A DNA stretch of 64,000 nt. Source: Coniferiporia sulphurascens (taxonomy: Eukaryota; Basidiomycota; Agaricomycetes; Hymenochaetales; Hymenochaetaceae). Of the stretch, positions 12,589 to 22,054 are shown piece by piece. Positions within the stretch are counted from its first letter, which is position 1, and every line of letters begins with the position of its first letter. A program made the translations under genes and the position numbers. The notes below the pieces were generated by a model, which saw only the letters and a list, made by a program, of their open reading frames with translations, made no database searches and was not told where the DNA came from. Where the stretch lies: assembly GCA_002794785.1 (NCBI GenBank), contig NBBA01000010.1:124001-188000 (forward strand). The letters run 5' to 3'.

Positions 12589-13765
12589 TCAAGCACAAGA
12601 GACACCCTTGTCTGGAAAATCATAGACACCCGGGATAGCAACTAGACATCCGGCGCGATCTTGGTGCGAGTTGCAATTGGTCTGGTCGTTTGCGCTTGAG
12701 CAACACCGAAGGCAAAAGCGATTCGCAGCTGGTTCAACTCTACGTACATCATTCCAAACAGTCAGAAAGAATATTTGCATAAAATGCAGGCCGCTGCTCA
12801 CTGCTCAATAAAACTCGCGTCATATCCCCCGAATGTACATAGGGCGCCGTTGGGAAATCGGACGTCATACTGGCCACCATCATCCGTTTGAGAGAGCTGG
12901 GACTTGGTCGGATCAAGACATCCAGTAATCTGTGTTGAAATGAGGTCCGACATGGGAAAGGAGAAAGTAAGCGGTGAGTGCAAACCTGTATCCACGAGCT
13001 GTTGTCACCAGCTCTTGATACGGAAGCAGCAGTGATGAATCCCTCAGAGAGCGTGTTCGCACACCCGGCTAACGTGCAGTACGCACTTGCCTCTGACTCC
13101 GAATCCGATATTAGCTCTGTTCGGGGCGCATATTAGTAGGCACTGGTTCAATTTTGTAGTGATGATGGTAACACACCATTCGGATTCGTTGGCAACAGGA
13201 GCGCAAAGTCGTTCTCGTCGGTGATGTGCACGGTCATGAGGGGAGAGGCGCTTGCCGTCGGTGCAGGGGTAGGAGAAAGATCCAGACTCTGAGTTCCTTG
13301 CCTTCTGTCAACTTTGACTTTCGTCGTGCTCTTGTAAGTTGCGCTCGCGGAACTGTGACCAGTCTTAAGCGAAACCTTAGCCTTAACGGTATCAGTGAGT
13401 TCGCCCGAACTAGCGTGTACTTTTGTCAACGCCTCTGTGTCTGCCAGGTGTCTGTGCCGGCTTGGTGTTACCGGTGAATTCCGTCGGACCCAACCGTTAG
13501 TCGTTGCCACAGGTTGACTGACAGTCGTCGCCGGAGATGCCACAGCAGAGACATTCGCATCCGAATCCCAGTTTGGATGACGAAGTGCAAGAGATTCCAT
13601 AGATCCAGGGCCCGAAAGTCCTTGCTCTCCAGAGTTATTTGAGGGTTGAGTCCCGTTCATATAGGTGTTCAAGGCATTCAAGTTGCCACCGCGCAGACGG
13701 AGTTCAGGCGCACAACCCACGTGGTACACAAGGCTCAAGATGACCATAGAAAACGATATCTTCAT
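12589..13765 (-). CDS. Secreted cysteine-containing protein (basidiomycete CLRCC-type family)
   Basis: Start ATG at 13765. The first residues MKISFSMVILSLVYHVGC form a signal peptide. A low-complexity Ser/Thr/Pro-rich region of about 150 residues follows, then VHITDENDFALLLPTNPN, and across an intron ISDSESEASAYCTLAGCAN. Further exons give the conserved core: GFITAASVSRAGDNSSWIQ, ITGCLDPTKSQLSQTDDGG, QYDVRFPNGALCTF and finally NRFCLRCCSSANDQTNCNS with AGCLVAIPGVYDF. This DDGGQYD ... CLRCC ... IPGxYxF architecture occurs in an abundant secreted protein family of wood-decay basidiomycetes whose function is unknown to me. The LINE insertion at 13,982 lies about 200 bp upstream of the start and separates the gene from its former upstream DNA, now beyond 20,441. 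Confidence 0.75.
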
Positions 13766-13967
13766 CCTTATTATCCTTAGTGTTGAAGCAGTCCACAGAT
13801 TCTAGGGGGTTGTAGATTGGCTGAAGAAAAAGTCTTGCTGCCTGAGGTGGAAGTAGTGGAGGTTCGGGTTCAACCTGGAGCCTGTAGGAATTCGGCATTG
13901 GACGAGCGAGGCACGTGTCCCAAGCGCTAGGGCGCGTCACCTTTCTACTAGCCGGTAGAAGAACTTG

Positions 13968-13981
13968 AAGTTCTGATCTTT
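13968..13981 (+). repeat. Left target-site duplication of the LINE
   Basis: AAGTTCTGATCTTT occurs here and again directly after the poly(A) run at 20441-20454. A perfect 14-bp direct repeat flanking an element with a 3' poly(A) tail is the mark of target-primed reverse transcription. Confidence 0.93.
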
Positions 13982-14041
13982 CATCCTCCTTGTCCTCTAA
14001 CCACCACCATCTAGGTAGTCTTTACGAGCACTCTGCCCTCT

Positions 14042-16324
14042 ATGTCTGATCAACAACAACAAGAACAACAACCCCCCCATCCCATCAACGAGACCTTCCA
14101 CGCCCCCACTGTTTCTACACGGGGCGGTATGCGCTCTCTTCGTGGTCGAGGGACTGACTCAATGCCTCCTCCGGGAATGGTCACGGCTCGCTCCTCCTTG
14201 TTCTCGGGGTCAATCTCGAGCTCCGCCCGTGCGCCTCCGGTTCCACCTAAAATCCTCCCCACAGTGTCCCCACTGGCGGCGGAGATCACGTCTCTCCAAC
14301 CCTTTCACCCACCGTCCCGCGCTGCTTCTGTCACGAGCGACCGAGGAACTGACCAGGTCATGGCCCACATCTTGCGCCCGGCTACCCCGGGCCTCCCTTT
14401 ATCAGGGGCTATTTCTGGCGAAACCCTCTTTTCTGGGGGTCAAACCAGCCTCTCCTCTCTTATGGCCCCTGCTCCGCAGGCCCCCCAATCCACCTCAGCC
14501 TCCATGTGGGCGAAGTATATCCCCATTGACGCGGCCCCCGCTCTCGTTGAGCCTGCCTCCCCTACCACGCCCCCTGGTGGTGGTGGGATGGCTCCCCGTG
14601 TAGATGAAACCCCTCGTGGGCCATCCCGCCCGATGTCTGCCGCCATCTCGTCCCTGGACTCCAACTCAGAAATGTCGGAGGCCGGCGCTCCTGATGACCA
14701 GGCCTCCTCGGCTTCTGCGCAGAAAAAGCGCAAGTCCACCAACGCCCCAGCACCTTTGTCCCCCCGGGCAGAAGCGCTGCAGGTTCCCCTCCTCCAGCTG
14801 GCCGCCACTACAGCTATGCGGGCCTCCCACGAACTCCTCGCACTAGGGAAGACGACCTCCGCGTCAGCTGCCCCGACTGCTGCCCTCCTCGGAGAGATTG
14901 CTTTTGCGGTTAATTCTCTCAGCAGTGCTTTGGTCCAGGAGGATCCTCTTGCACAATCCGCCACGTCGCAGGCCTTCAGGGCGGCGGCAGGCCCCCGCCT
15001 CAGCACGGCCCTTGGCCTCGCATCCCTCCCCGCCCCTCCCCAGCCTCCCCAGACTGTGGTCGGCCCCCCCTCTCCTCCCTCCCTGCCACAGCAGATGGTG
15101 CAGGTCATGTCTGACCTTACGCGCCAAATGGCCTACATGATGCAGCGGATGGATGCCCTCGAACGCCCCCCCCCACGCTCCACGGGGGTCGGGACCGCCC
15201 CCTCCGGAGACAGGAAAGGGAAGGGTAAAGCCAACCCAAGTACTGCCCCTCCTCCACCACAAGGACCTTCAGGCCCTTCTAACCTCACCGCCGGGTCCAC
15301 CTTGCCGACACCTGTCACTCCAGGTCTTGCCGCAGGTGGGGCTACCCCTGCCACTGCCCCTGCTACTGCAGCGCCAGTGTCGACAGGGGCCCCCACTACT
15401 GCTAGCGCTGTGAAACAAGAGCTGAAGCGTGCAGTCCTCCTGGTTATCCATACAATTACGGACCCGACCCTCGCCATCCGCTTCCATGGAGCCCCACCCC
15501 CTGCTGAAGCGCGCCCCACCGACTCCCAGATGACCATCAACGTCTGGACTGCCCTCTCACGCTTTCCCACTGTGGCCAAACTGGTCGTACGCGCTGCCCA
15601 CTGGAACGATCGAGGCAATTGCTTCGTTACGTTCGCTCACAACACTCACGTTCCGACGATGAACAGCGTGAAGGAAGTTGTGATGGCATCCGTGCAAAGC
15701 GTCTACCCCGCCACAGTCTCCCAACTCGTATCTTGGGCCTGCCTACAAATTGCTGAAGTCCCCACGCGTCCTGCGCCGGGCCTACCTGCCTTCATGGCGG
15801 CGGACCTCCAAGCTGAATTCCGCACCGCCAACCCTCACCTCCTCTCGCTACCCATGACGTTAGAGCCCGACTGGACCCGGGCCTATGATCTTTTGGGTGA
15901 GGACGTCATGTCTGCCCCCATCGCCTTCTCCTTTGAAGACCCCACGGGCGCCCGCTCTGTGGCCATCCTCTCCACCCCGAGGAACCGCGTCGTCTACATG
16001 TTCGGCCGCCGACTCAAATTGGTGGCTCGACGTGACCTCCCCCGCCTCATGCAGTGCACCAAGTGCGCCGCATTAGGTCACCTGGTTCAAAATTGCAGGA
16101 ACCGCCCCTGGTCGTGCCTTATCTGCGCTGGCCGTCATCGTACTGACGACCACCGCATGCGCTGCCCGGGATGTGTCCGCAACGCCCTCCCGGCTTCCAC
16201 CCCCTGCAACCACCCCCCCAAATGCTTGAACTGCTCCGGCGAACACCGCGCCGACTCTTCCAGCTGCCCCAAACAGCGTGGCCGTGCCCATTCCTCTTTT
16301 GCCCCACCCCCGGTAGATGAGTAG
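14042..16324 (+). CDS. LINE ORF1, Gag-like nucleic-acid-binding protein with zinc knuckles
   Basis: The 760-residue frame starts MSDQQQQEQQPPHPINET. The first 450 residues are Pro/Ser/Ala-rich and probably disordered. A folded part follows (residues about 460-650) resembling the RRM-like region of other LINE ORF1 proteins. Near the C-terminus lie CCHC-type zinc knuckles: CTKCAALGHLVQNC, CLICAGRHRTDDHRMRC and CLNCSGEHRADSSSC. The protein should bind element RNA and form the ribonucleoprotein. Its stop TAG (16322-16324) overlaps the ATG of ORF2 by 8 nt, so ORF2 may be translated by stop-restart. Confidence 0.93.
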   Translation: MSDQQQQEQQPPHPINETFHAPTVSTRGGMRSLRGRGTDSMPPPGMVTARSSLFSGSISSSARAPPVPPKILPTVSPLAAEITSLQPFHPPSRAASVTSDRGTDQVMAHILRPATPGLPLSGAISGETLFSGGQTSLSSLMAPAPQAPQSTSASMWAKYIPIDAAPALVEPASPTTPPGGGGMAPRVDETPRGPSRPMSAAISSLDSNSEMSEAGAPDDQASSASAQKKRKSTNAPAPLSPRAEALQVPLLQLAATTAMRASHELLALGKTTSASAAPTAALLGEIAFAVNSLSSALVQEDPLAQSATSQAFRAAAGPRLSTALGLASLPAPPQPPQTVVGPPSPPSLPQQMVQVMSDLTRQMAYMMQRMDALERPPPRSTGVGTAPSGDRKGKGKANPSTAPPPPQGPSGPSNLTAGSTLPTPVTPGLAAGGATPATAPATAAPVSTGAPTTASAVKQELKRAVLLVIHTITDPTLAIRFHGAPPPAEARPTDSQMTINVWTALSRFPTVAKLVVRAAHWNDRGNCFVTFAHNTHVPTMNSVKEVVMASVQSVYPATVSQLVSWACLQIAEVPTRPAPGLPAFMAADLQAEFRTANPHLLSLPMTLEPDWTRAYDLLGEDVMSAPIAFSFEDPTGARSVAILSTPRNRVVYMFGRRLKLVARRDLPRLMQCTKCAALGHLVQNCRNRPWSCLICAGRHRTDDHRMRCPGCVRNALPASTPCNHPPKCLNCSGEHRADSSSCPKQRGRAHSSFAPPPVDE

Positions 16325-17504
16325 TCCCTGGACGTTTATGCAACACAATGTTGCAACGTCCCGAGTGCACGTAGAAGCACTCGTCCACTCACTCTCGTCC
16401 TCCCCCGGTGCAGCCCCCCCACCTGCGGTTATTTTACTACAGGAACCCCCATGGTATCCAATTGGTGCCTCCCCCTCTATGTTTGATGCACTAGGTACGC
16501 CTGTCTTCGGCTTCCCCGCCATGCCCAACCATCATGTCTTTGTGCCCCCCTCCTTGGGGGGTACTGAACTAACACGTCCACGTGTGGTCACACTGGTTCA
16601 CCAGTCAATCCCTCTGTCTCAGGTGGTTTTGGATGCTTCACACTCCCCATCCCGAGACATACTCACGCTAATTTTTGACACCGGCCTTGGGCCTCTTTCT
16701 GTCACTAATGTATACAATCACGATGCGAATAAAAAAGACACCATCTCCTCTCTTGCTCTCCTCGAGCTCCCCCCGCGTGCACACTGGCTAGTTGCTGGGG
16801 ACTTTAATCTCCACTCTATCCACTGGGACCATGGCACCCACTCTACTAGTGACGCGCAGAAAGCCCGTCCCCTGGAGCATTGGGCTGCCGCTAACACCAT
16901 GCACCTCCTGAACAAGCCGGGATTTGATACCCGGCGTCGCCCTTCTACCCAATTTACAGAATCAGTCATCGACCTCGCCTGGGCTTCCCCTTCCCTGGAA
17001 GACCTCGCTTTGGGCGATTCCTGGACACAATCCTGGGATACTCCATCTGGATCGGATCATGCAGTTATCACATGGTCCATCCCAACCGCTTCTGAGCCGT
17101 TCACCGACCCCTTCTCGCGCCCACGGTATGACGATTCGCTCTCTACTGAATGGCTGGAAGCTCTCGATGCCCCCCTCACCACCGCCTTCGCCCTCTCAGG
17201 CGCCACTCCTCAACTCCTAGACGTCAAGGTTGCTGCTATTCACGATGCGTTGGTCTTCACCACTGATTCTTCACACCCCCCCTCTTCTTCGAAGGCTGGG
17301 GGTCACAAGGTCAAGTGGTGGGATGCTTCCTGCCGTGCTCACATGGCCGCTTTGTGTGGAGCTACCCCGGCGAGCCGTACCGTGCTCCGACGTCAGTCGG
17401 CCAGTATTTTTCGCTGCGCTAAACACGCGTGGGCAGACTCGTTTACCGCCTCTGTCAAGCCAGACAAAATCTGGCCAATGGCAAAGTGGGCGATGGGCAC
17501 ATGA
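16317..17504 (+). CDS. LINE ORF2 part 1: apurinic-type endonuclease (EEP fold), ended by in-frame TGA
   Basis: The 395-codon frame begins at ATG 16317 inside the end of ORF1. It shows the exonuclease-endonuclease-phosphatase motifs: ILLQEPPWYP, VTNVYNHDA, LVAGDFNLHSIHWD, SVIDLAWAS and the catalytic SGSDHAVITW near residue 250. These residues make the nick that primes reverse transcription. The frame ends at TGA 17502-17504 (AKWAMGT-stop) and the same frame continues open into the RT part without any other break. The TGA could come from CGA by a single C-to-T change at a CpG, but that is inference. Read-through remains possible. Confidence 0.9.
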   Translation: MSSPWTFMQHNVATSRVHVEALVHSLSSSPGAAPPPAVILLQEPPWYPIGASPSMFDALGTPVFGFPAMPNHHVFVPPSLGGTELTRPRVVTLVHQSIPLSQVVLDASHSPSRDILTLIFDTGLGPLSVTNVYNHDANKKDTISSLALLELPPRAHWLVAGDFNLHSIHWDHGTHSTSDAQKARPLEHWAAANTMHLLNKPGFDTRRRPSTQFTESVIDLAWASPSLEDLALGDSWTQSWDTPSGSDHAVITWSIPTASEPFTDPFSRPRYDDSLSTEWLEALDAPLTTAFALSGATPQLLDVKVAAIHDALVFTTDSSHPPSSSKAGGHKVKWWDASCRAHMAALCGATPASRTVLRRQSASIFRCAKHAWADSFTASVKPDKIWPMAKWAMGT

Positions 17505-17543
17505 CGTGCCCCTATCCCCTCTCTGGTAACGGGTCACTCCACC

Positions 17544-20237
17544 GTGAACTCACCTGCGGAGAAGGCCTCGGCCTTCCGGTCAAAGTACTTCGGTACCCAA
17601 CCTTCCGCTACCCCCCCCCCGACCTATTCTTTCGTCGGCGCCCGCCCTATGCGCGACCACCCTATCCTCATGGAAGAGTTGGACCGCGCACTCAATCTCA
17701 CTTCGAATTCGAGTGCCCCGGGCATTATGGGTGTTGGCTACCAGGCCCTCAAAAGCCTGCACGCCGCCCATAGTGTTTCACTCCTCGCACTCTATAATGA
17801 ATGCCTGGATGTTGGACACCACCCCCGTCCTTGGAAGGACGCGAAGGTGGTGATGCTTCGTAAACTCAATAAGAAAGACCCGACCGCCCTTAACGCATAC
17901 CGCCCCATCACCCTCGAGGAAACTATGGGCAAATTACTCGAGAAGATCATCGCCAACCGCATCCAGTTCATTGCCAACGAACTGGGCGCACTCCCCTCTT
18001 CCCAATACGGTACCCGCCAAAAGTCGGGCGTTTTGGATGCCGCCACAGACCTCGTAAACGAAATTGAAACGGCCTGGGCTCGACACCATGTCACCACAGC
18101 ACTTGCTGTGGACGTGGCAGGTTTCTTCCCCTCCGTACAACACCACCGTCTACTTGCTGTCCTCTCAGAATTAGGGTTCCCCCCTCTCCTTATTTCCTGG
18201 GTCTTGTCTTTTGTTTCAGACCGTCAGGTTGCCCTGTCCTTTGACGGGTTCACCAACACTCTGACCCCCATCCCCAATATGGGGGTCCCTCAAGGCTCAC
18301 CCATCTCCCCCATCCTGTCTGCCCTCTTCACGACCAGCCTTCTCACCTCTCTTCAGGTTTCCGACCCATCTGTGTTCGTTCGTGCCTATGTGGACGACCA
18401 TCTCCTTACCACCTCCTCGAGCTCCATCGCGACTAACATCGCCCGCCTCGAACAGGCATACATCTCCTTCTCCGCCGCATGCCGCGCCCTCGGACTTTCC
18501 CTTGATGACGACAAATCAGAGCTCATCCATTGGACCCGACGCCACAATATACGCGAAGACGCCCTCCTTCACCCTATTCACTTGCCGCGACAGGGCCTTC
18601 CGCCCCTTCGAATCGTTCCCTCCCAGCCGTTACGCTGGTTGGGTATCTTTTTCGATGCGCAATTACAGTTTACGGTTCACGTTCAACGCATGTGCTTCAA
18701 GGCCATGTCCTCTCTCCGTGCCCTGGAACTCCTAGGCAATACCTTACGCGGCCTCGACCCGCTTCATCTCAGACGTCTCTACATCGGGTGCATATTGCCG
18801 GTTCTACTATGGGGATCCCCCCTATGGTTTACTGGCATAAGGCAAAAAGGCAAATGTGACAAGATGACCTTAGTACAATCCGCGGCGTGTCGCCGTATCC
18901 TCGGATCATGGCGCACGTCCCCTCGCGGACCCTCTGAGGTCCTTGCCTCCATTTTACCCATCCCGCTCCGCCTAGAGTGTACCAAGTCACGCGCAGCTAT
19001 TCGGTATCTCACCACCACGCATACCCTCCTCCCATTATGCACTACACATAAGGGATCCATTACCGCCTCTTTCGTCAACCGTGTTCCACCCGGCTGCAAA
19101 AGGGTTCCCCGATACACTCGCCCCCCATGGATTGCTCTACAAGCATTGTGCCACGTAAGCATCGATCAAGCGATTGACCACTCACAAGAAGCACGAGATG
19201 CGCTCATTCAGTCACACCACGGTCTCATCGACCGGCTGAAGGATGCCCCCACCCGCCTTCTCATCTACACTGACGGCTCCCGTAAGGGCACGTCCCCCTT
19301 TTCCTTTTCCGGCGGCGCTGCCGGTGTCTGGTTTTATCGCGGGGAGAACGTCCTCACCCGCGAAACATATCTTGGTTCCTCAGTCCATGCTACGGACTGT
19401 GAACTCGCCGCTCTCGCCGACACCATTTGGTTGTTGGCTTACTCTTATGATTTACACCCGGATGTTACCCAAGTGGAAATCTACACCGACTGCGAGGTTG
19501 CTTTGACACTCCTCGCCGACCCTCGTCCGGCCCCAGGCGTCCAAGTCGCCCTTCTCATTAGGAAGTGTCTCAAAATCGCTACTAAGCGGTTTCCCAAGGT
19601 GTTCTTTCACCTTCATTGGGTCCCAGGACACTCCGACGTAGAAGGCAATGAGTTTGCAGACGTTCTCGCCTCGGGCATTGCGGACAACCCCCCCCCGGGT
19701 ACCATACAGTTCCCGCCTACCATCCGCTTCCTTCGTGAAGCCGCCTCCTCATCGGCGCTTACTCAGTGGAAGTCCGACTGGGCCTCTGCCTGTCGCAAAT
19801 TCCGAGGGAATTCGGATGCCCATTCTATGGGCGTAACCCAAACTCCCTCTACTAAGCCGTCCCCCCTTATGCAGAATATCACTATCGGTCGCCGCACTAA
19901 GTGCAAGGTTTTCCGGACACTCCTCGGTCACGCCAGCTTTGGCGCGTACTTTGGACACATTCCGGGACGCGACCCCATGTGCCCTTTCTGCCACGTCTTG
20001 GAGACGAGAGCACACCTCTTACTCTCTTGCCCCAACACCCTCCCCGCCTGCCGTGCAGTGTGGAAAACCCCTTTACCGTCCACGGAATCCCAGTGGTTCT
20101 CCAGAGACAGCCTCCCAATTCTGGCTTTGTTCCTTGACTCCCACCCCGCCTTCGAGGTGGAGCCCATCCTCGTTTTCGACCCGGGTGGCCCAACTGTGGT
20201 GCATGTCTCAGACCTAGGCTTTGCCACCAGCAACTAG
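17544..20237 (+). CDS. LINE ORF2 part 2: reverse transcriptase, RNase H and C-terminal zinc motif
   Basis: This is the same reading frame as the endonuclease part; the first Met after the TGA is at 17544. RT motifs occur in order: AYRPITLEETMGKLLEKI, SSQYGTRQKSGVLDA, ALAVDVAGFFPSV, MGVPQGSPISPILSALF and the catalytic FVRAYVDDHLLT. RNase H follows with all four acidic residues and the histidine in place: LLIYTDGSRKG, TDCELAALAD, EIYTDCEVAL and HWVPGHSDVEGNEFADV. A terminal zinc-binding pattern CPFCHVLETRAHLLLSC closes the protein. No other stop or frameshift is seen over 898 codons, so the element is damaged at one place only. Confidence 0.93.
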   Translation: MNSPAEKASAFRSKYFGTQPSATPPPTYSFVGARPMRDHPILMEELDRALNLTSNSSAPGIMGVGYQALKSLHAAHSVSLLALYNECLDVGHHPRPWKDAKVVMLRKLNKKDPTALNAYRPITLEETMGKLLEKIIANRIQFIANELGALPSSQYGTRQKSGVLDAATDLVNEIETAWARHHVTTALAVDVAGFFPSVQHHRLLAVLSELGFPPLLISWVLSFVSDRQVALSFDGFTNTLTPIPNMGVPQGSPISPILSALFTTSLLTSLQVSDPSVFVRAYVDDHLLTTSSSSIATNIARLEQAYISFSAACRALGLSLDDDKSELIHWTRRHNIREDALLHPIHLPRQGLPPLRIVPSQPLRWLGIFFDAQLQFTVHVQRMCFKAMSSLRALELLGNTLRGLDPLHLRRLYIGCILPVLLWGSPLWFTGIRQKGKCDKMTLVQSAACRRILGSWRTSPRGPSEVLASILPIPLRLECTKSRAAIRYLTTTHTLLPLCTTHKGSITASFVNRVPPGCKRVPRYTRPPWIALQALCHVSIDQAIDHSQEARDALIQSHHGLIDRLKDAPTRLLIYTDGSRKGTSPFSFSGGAAGVWFYRGENVLTRETYLGSSVHATDCELAALADTIWLLAYSYDLHPDVTQVEIYTDCEVALTLLADPRPAPGVQVALLIRKCLKIATKRFPKVFFHLHWVPGHSDVEGNEFADVLASGIADNPPPGTIQFPPTIRFLREAASSSALTQWKSDWASACRKFRGNSDAHSMGVTQTPSTKPSPLMQNITIGRRTKCKVFRTLLGHASFGAYFGHIPGRDPMCPFCHVLETRAHLLLSCPNTLPACRAVWKTPLPSTESQWFSRDSLPILALFLDSHPAFEVEPILVFDPGGPTVVHVSDLGFATSN

Positions 20238-20347
20238 GCTAAGATACCACACCCTAGATAGTTACTGGGTAGTTCCCAGCCCCCCTCTCGGCTTCTGGCC
20301 CCCCATCACTATTGTTCCATCTATACCAATCACCATCTCACATAATA

Positions 20348-20367
20348 CAGGGGCCTAAAGGCCCCTG
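20348..20367 (+). promoter_or_regulatory. Perfect hairpin in LINE 3' UTR
   Basis: CAGGGGCC, loop TAAA, GGCCCCTG: an 8-bp GC-rich stem with a 4-nt loop, about 50 nt before the poly(A). Some LINEs use a 3' stem-loop as the recognition site for their own reverse transcriptase; this is a candidate for that role. Confidence 0.7.
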
Positions 20368-20411
20368 GAGTGTATTTTGTACTAGATAGTCATGACGCGC
20401 TATAGAAATGC

Positions 20412-20440
<29 letters not shown>

Positions 20441-20443
<3 letters not shown>

Positions 20444-20454
20444 TTCTGATCTTT
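20441..20454 (+). repeat. Right target-site duplication of the LINE
   Basis: AAGTTCTGATCTTT, identical to 13968-13981, directly follows the poly(A) run. The boundary between tail and duplication is ambiguous by two A residues. Confidence 0.93.
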
Positions 20455-20983
20455 AAGTTAATGGTGTAAAGTCAAGTAGGCATTAATTTTATTTCCAATA
20501 TATTTTATCTCAAGTATATATGTGCGCACAAAAAAGCGTGATCTTTGCACGCTCAGAGCCAGCTGCAAAGTCTCATGAACCTCTCGATCTGACAGAGGAG
20601 TAGAAACCAGATGTCGCAAACGGTCGTTAAACAACGCGGCTAAAATTTAGCCCCAAAGACGAGGAACGAGAGACCAGAGACTGCAAAAGAAAAGAAGAAG
20701 AAAATTGGAGTCAGATCAAATTGATAATCTTCGCATTTCTTGATTCCGAGTTGAGTTCCATCGATGCCGGAAACGTGACCAATATTGTCTCGTCCCGAGG
20801 GTTCGAATTAGCGCATTATTTGCAAAGATGGATTAGAAGAGTTTTTCTTATCAATGTCTCATAGTGGTACAATTTGTACAGTTTAAATGATTCATGCAGC
20901 AGGAGTATTACCAGGGCTGGCTATAGTGTCACTATAAGCGACCGCTTCATAACGCACTTGGAAAGAATTCTGGGACCAATCGT
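20455..20983. other. AT-rich intergenic DNA beyond the LINE
   Basis: About 530 bp with no gene. Before the LINE insertion this DNA lay directly upstream of the secreted-protein gene at 12.6-13.8 kb, and it also holds the 3' end of the macrodomain gene. Confidence 0.5.
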
Positions 20984-22054
20984 CTAAGCGCCGAAAAAGT
21001 CAGACCGATACACATAGGATCCAGAGAGAAAAAAATTAGCCCACTCGAAAACCTTCCTCTCATTTTCGTTGAACATCGTGAATATGATCAAATTAATCTC
21101 CAAAATCCCAAAGTCAGCAACGCCTTGATATTATAAAAGCAATGAACATACATCGTCGCCCTCAGGAGTCAGCAGAAACTGTCGAGCAACACCTAAAGCG
21201 ACCCGTGTGGCGTCTTCAAGAGGATAACGATAAATTCCGGTAGAGATCGCCGGAAACGCCTGTTTCAACGCGCATGCGCTTTCAGTGCGATTGTATGAGA
21301 ATGAAAGCAGCTGCATATGCTCACAATTGTACGTATGTGTTGTTCAGATGCGAGTTTGAGGCTGTTGTAGTAGCAGGACGCAAGCTCTTTCTCCTGGCGG
21401 TCCGCGTGCTTATCGTCATACATGGGTCCGACTGTATGTATCACGTACTTCCTGCAAAACACCGAGTCAGGGATAATGTATCATAAATTTGGATTTTAGT
21501 GATTACGCAGGAAGATTGTGTCCGCGAGTAAGTTTTGCTTCTCCTATCGCACAACCGCCCAACTGTGCACCTATATATATAAATAGTAAAGAACGTAGTC
21601 GAAGATTCATTGCAAAACGAACTCACAATCCTTTTTTAGCCGGGGTCCGGCAGCACTGTGAATTGCCCCATCCACTGTCGGGATGATATAACAATAAGCT
21701 CCTTACAAGGACATAGCCTGAGGCAACAAAAGAAGCAAGCTGACCTCCACCACCACCTGATATTTACCCGTTGGTTCGATGATTGATCCAATGAGTGAAA
21801 GTCACCACGTGTAGTCGCTGTGCAAGATGCTAACCTAGCAGATTGCTCTTTGCTGCGTTCACGATGGCATCGACCTCGAGCGTTGTTATATCTGCTTGAC
21901 TGAAGAAGGCCGAGTAATTCCGGATCATCCACTGGTCATTGTTAATGAGGGCCTACATCAGCGAAATACGATCCAGATGGGATCTCAGCTTGCGCTCTGC
22001 ATACAGCTGGCGCAGTGTAGGCATCTCAGAAATGGAGATGCTTTTTGGGCTCAT
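20984..22054 (-). CDS. Macrodomain protein (MacroD-type ADP-ribose/O-acetyl-ADP-ribose hydrolase)
   Basis: Start ATG at 22054 (MSPKSISISEMPTLRQLYAE), stop at 20984, about eight exons. Splicing yields RISLIQADITTLEVDAIV, then VNAAKSNLLG, a 12-nt micro-exon (21745-21756) that encodes the glycine loop, then VDGAIHSAAGPRLKKDC. Further exons give [38 protein letters not shown] and the last strand INLIIFTMFNENE. The VNAA...GGGGVDGAIH and STGIYRYP loops are the ADP-ribose-binding elements of MacroD-like enzymes, which remove mono-ADP-ribose from proteins or deacetylate O-acetyl-ADP-ribose. The domain fills almost the whole protein (about 230 residues), as in single-domain family members. No targeting signal is visible. 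Confidence 0.9.

Larger units (their letters stand above)
13982..20440 (+). mobile_element. Tad-like non-LTR retrotransposon (LINE), full length or nearly so
   Basis: This 6.46-kb element has a short 5' leader (60 bp), ORF1 with zinc knuckles, ORF2 with endonuclease, reverse transcriptase and RNase H, a 178-bp 3' UTR with a strong hairpin, and a poly(A) tail of about 25 A. The 14-bp target-site duplication is perfect, so insertion is recent. The presence of RNase H downstream of the RT and an ORF1 with CCHC fingers fits the fungal Tad/I superfamily. The plus strand is strongly pyrimidine-rich, unlike the host genes. An in-frame TGA at 17502-17504 splits ORF2 between endonuclease and RT. Confidence 0.95.

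Noticed and set aside
14440..15108. 222-codon minus-strand frame
   Set aside because: It lies opposite LINE ORF1 in very GC-rich sequence; it has no motif and mirrors the codon structure of the real gene.
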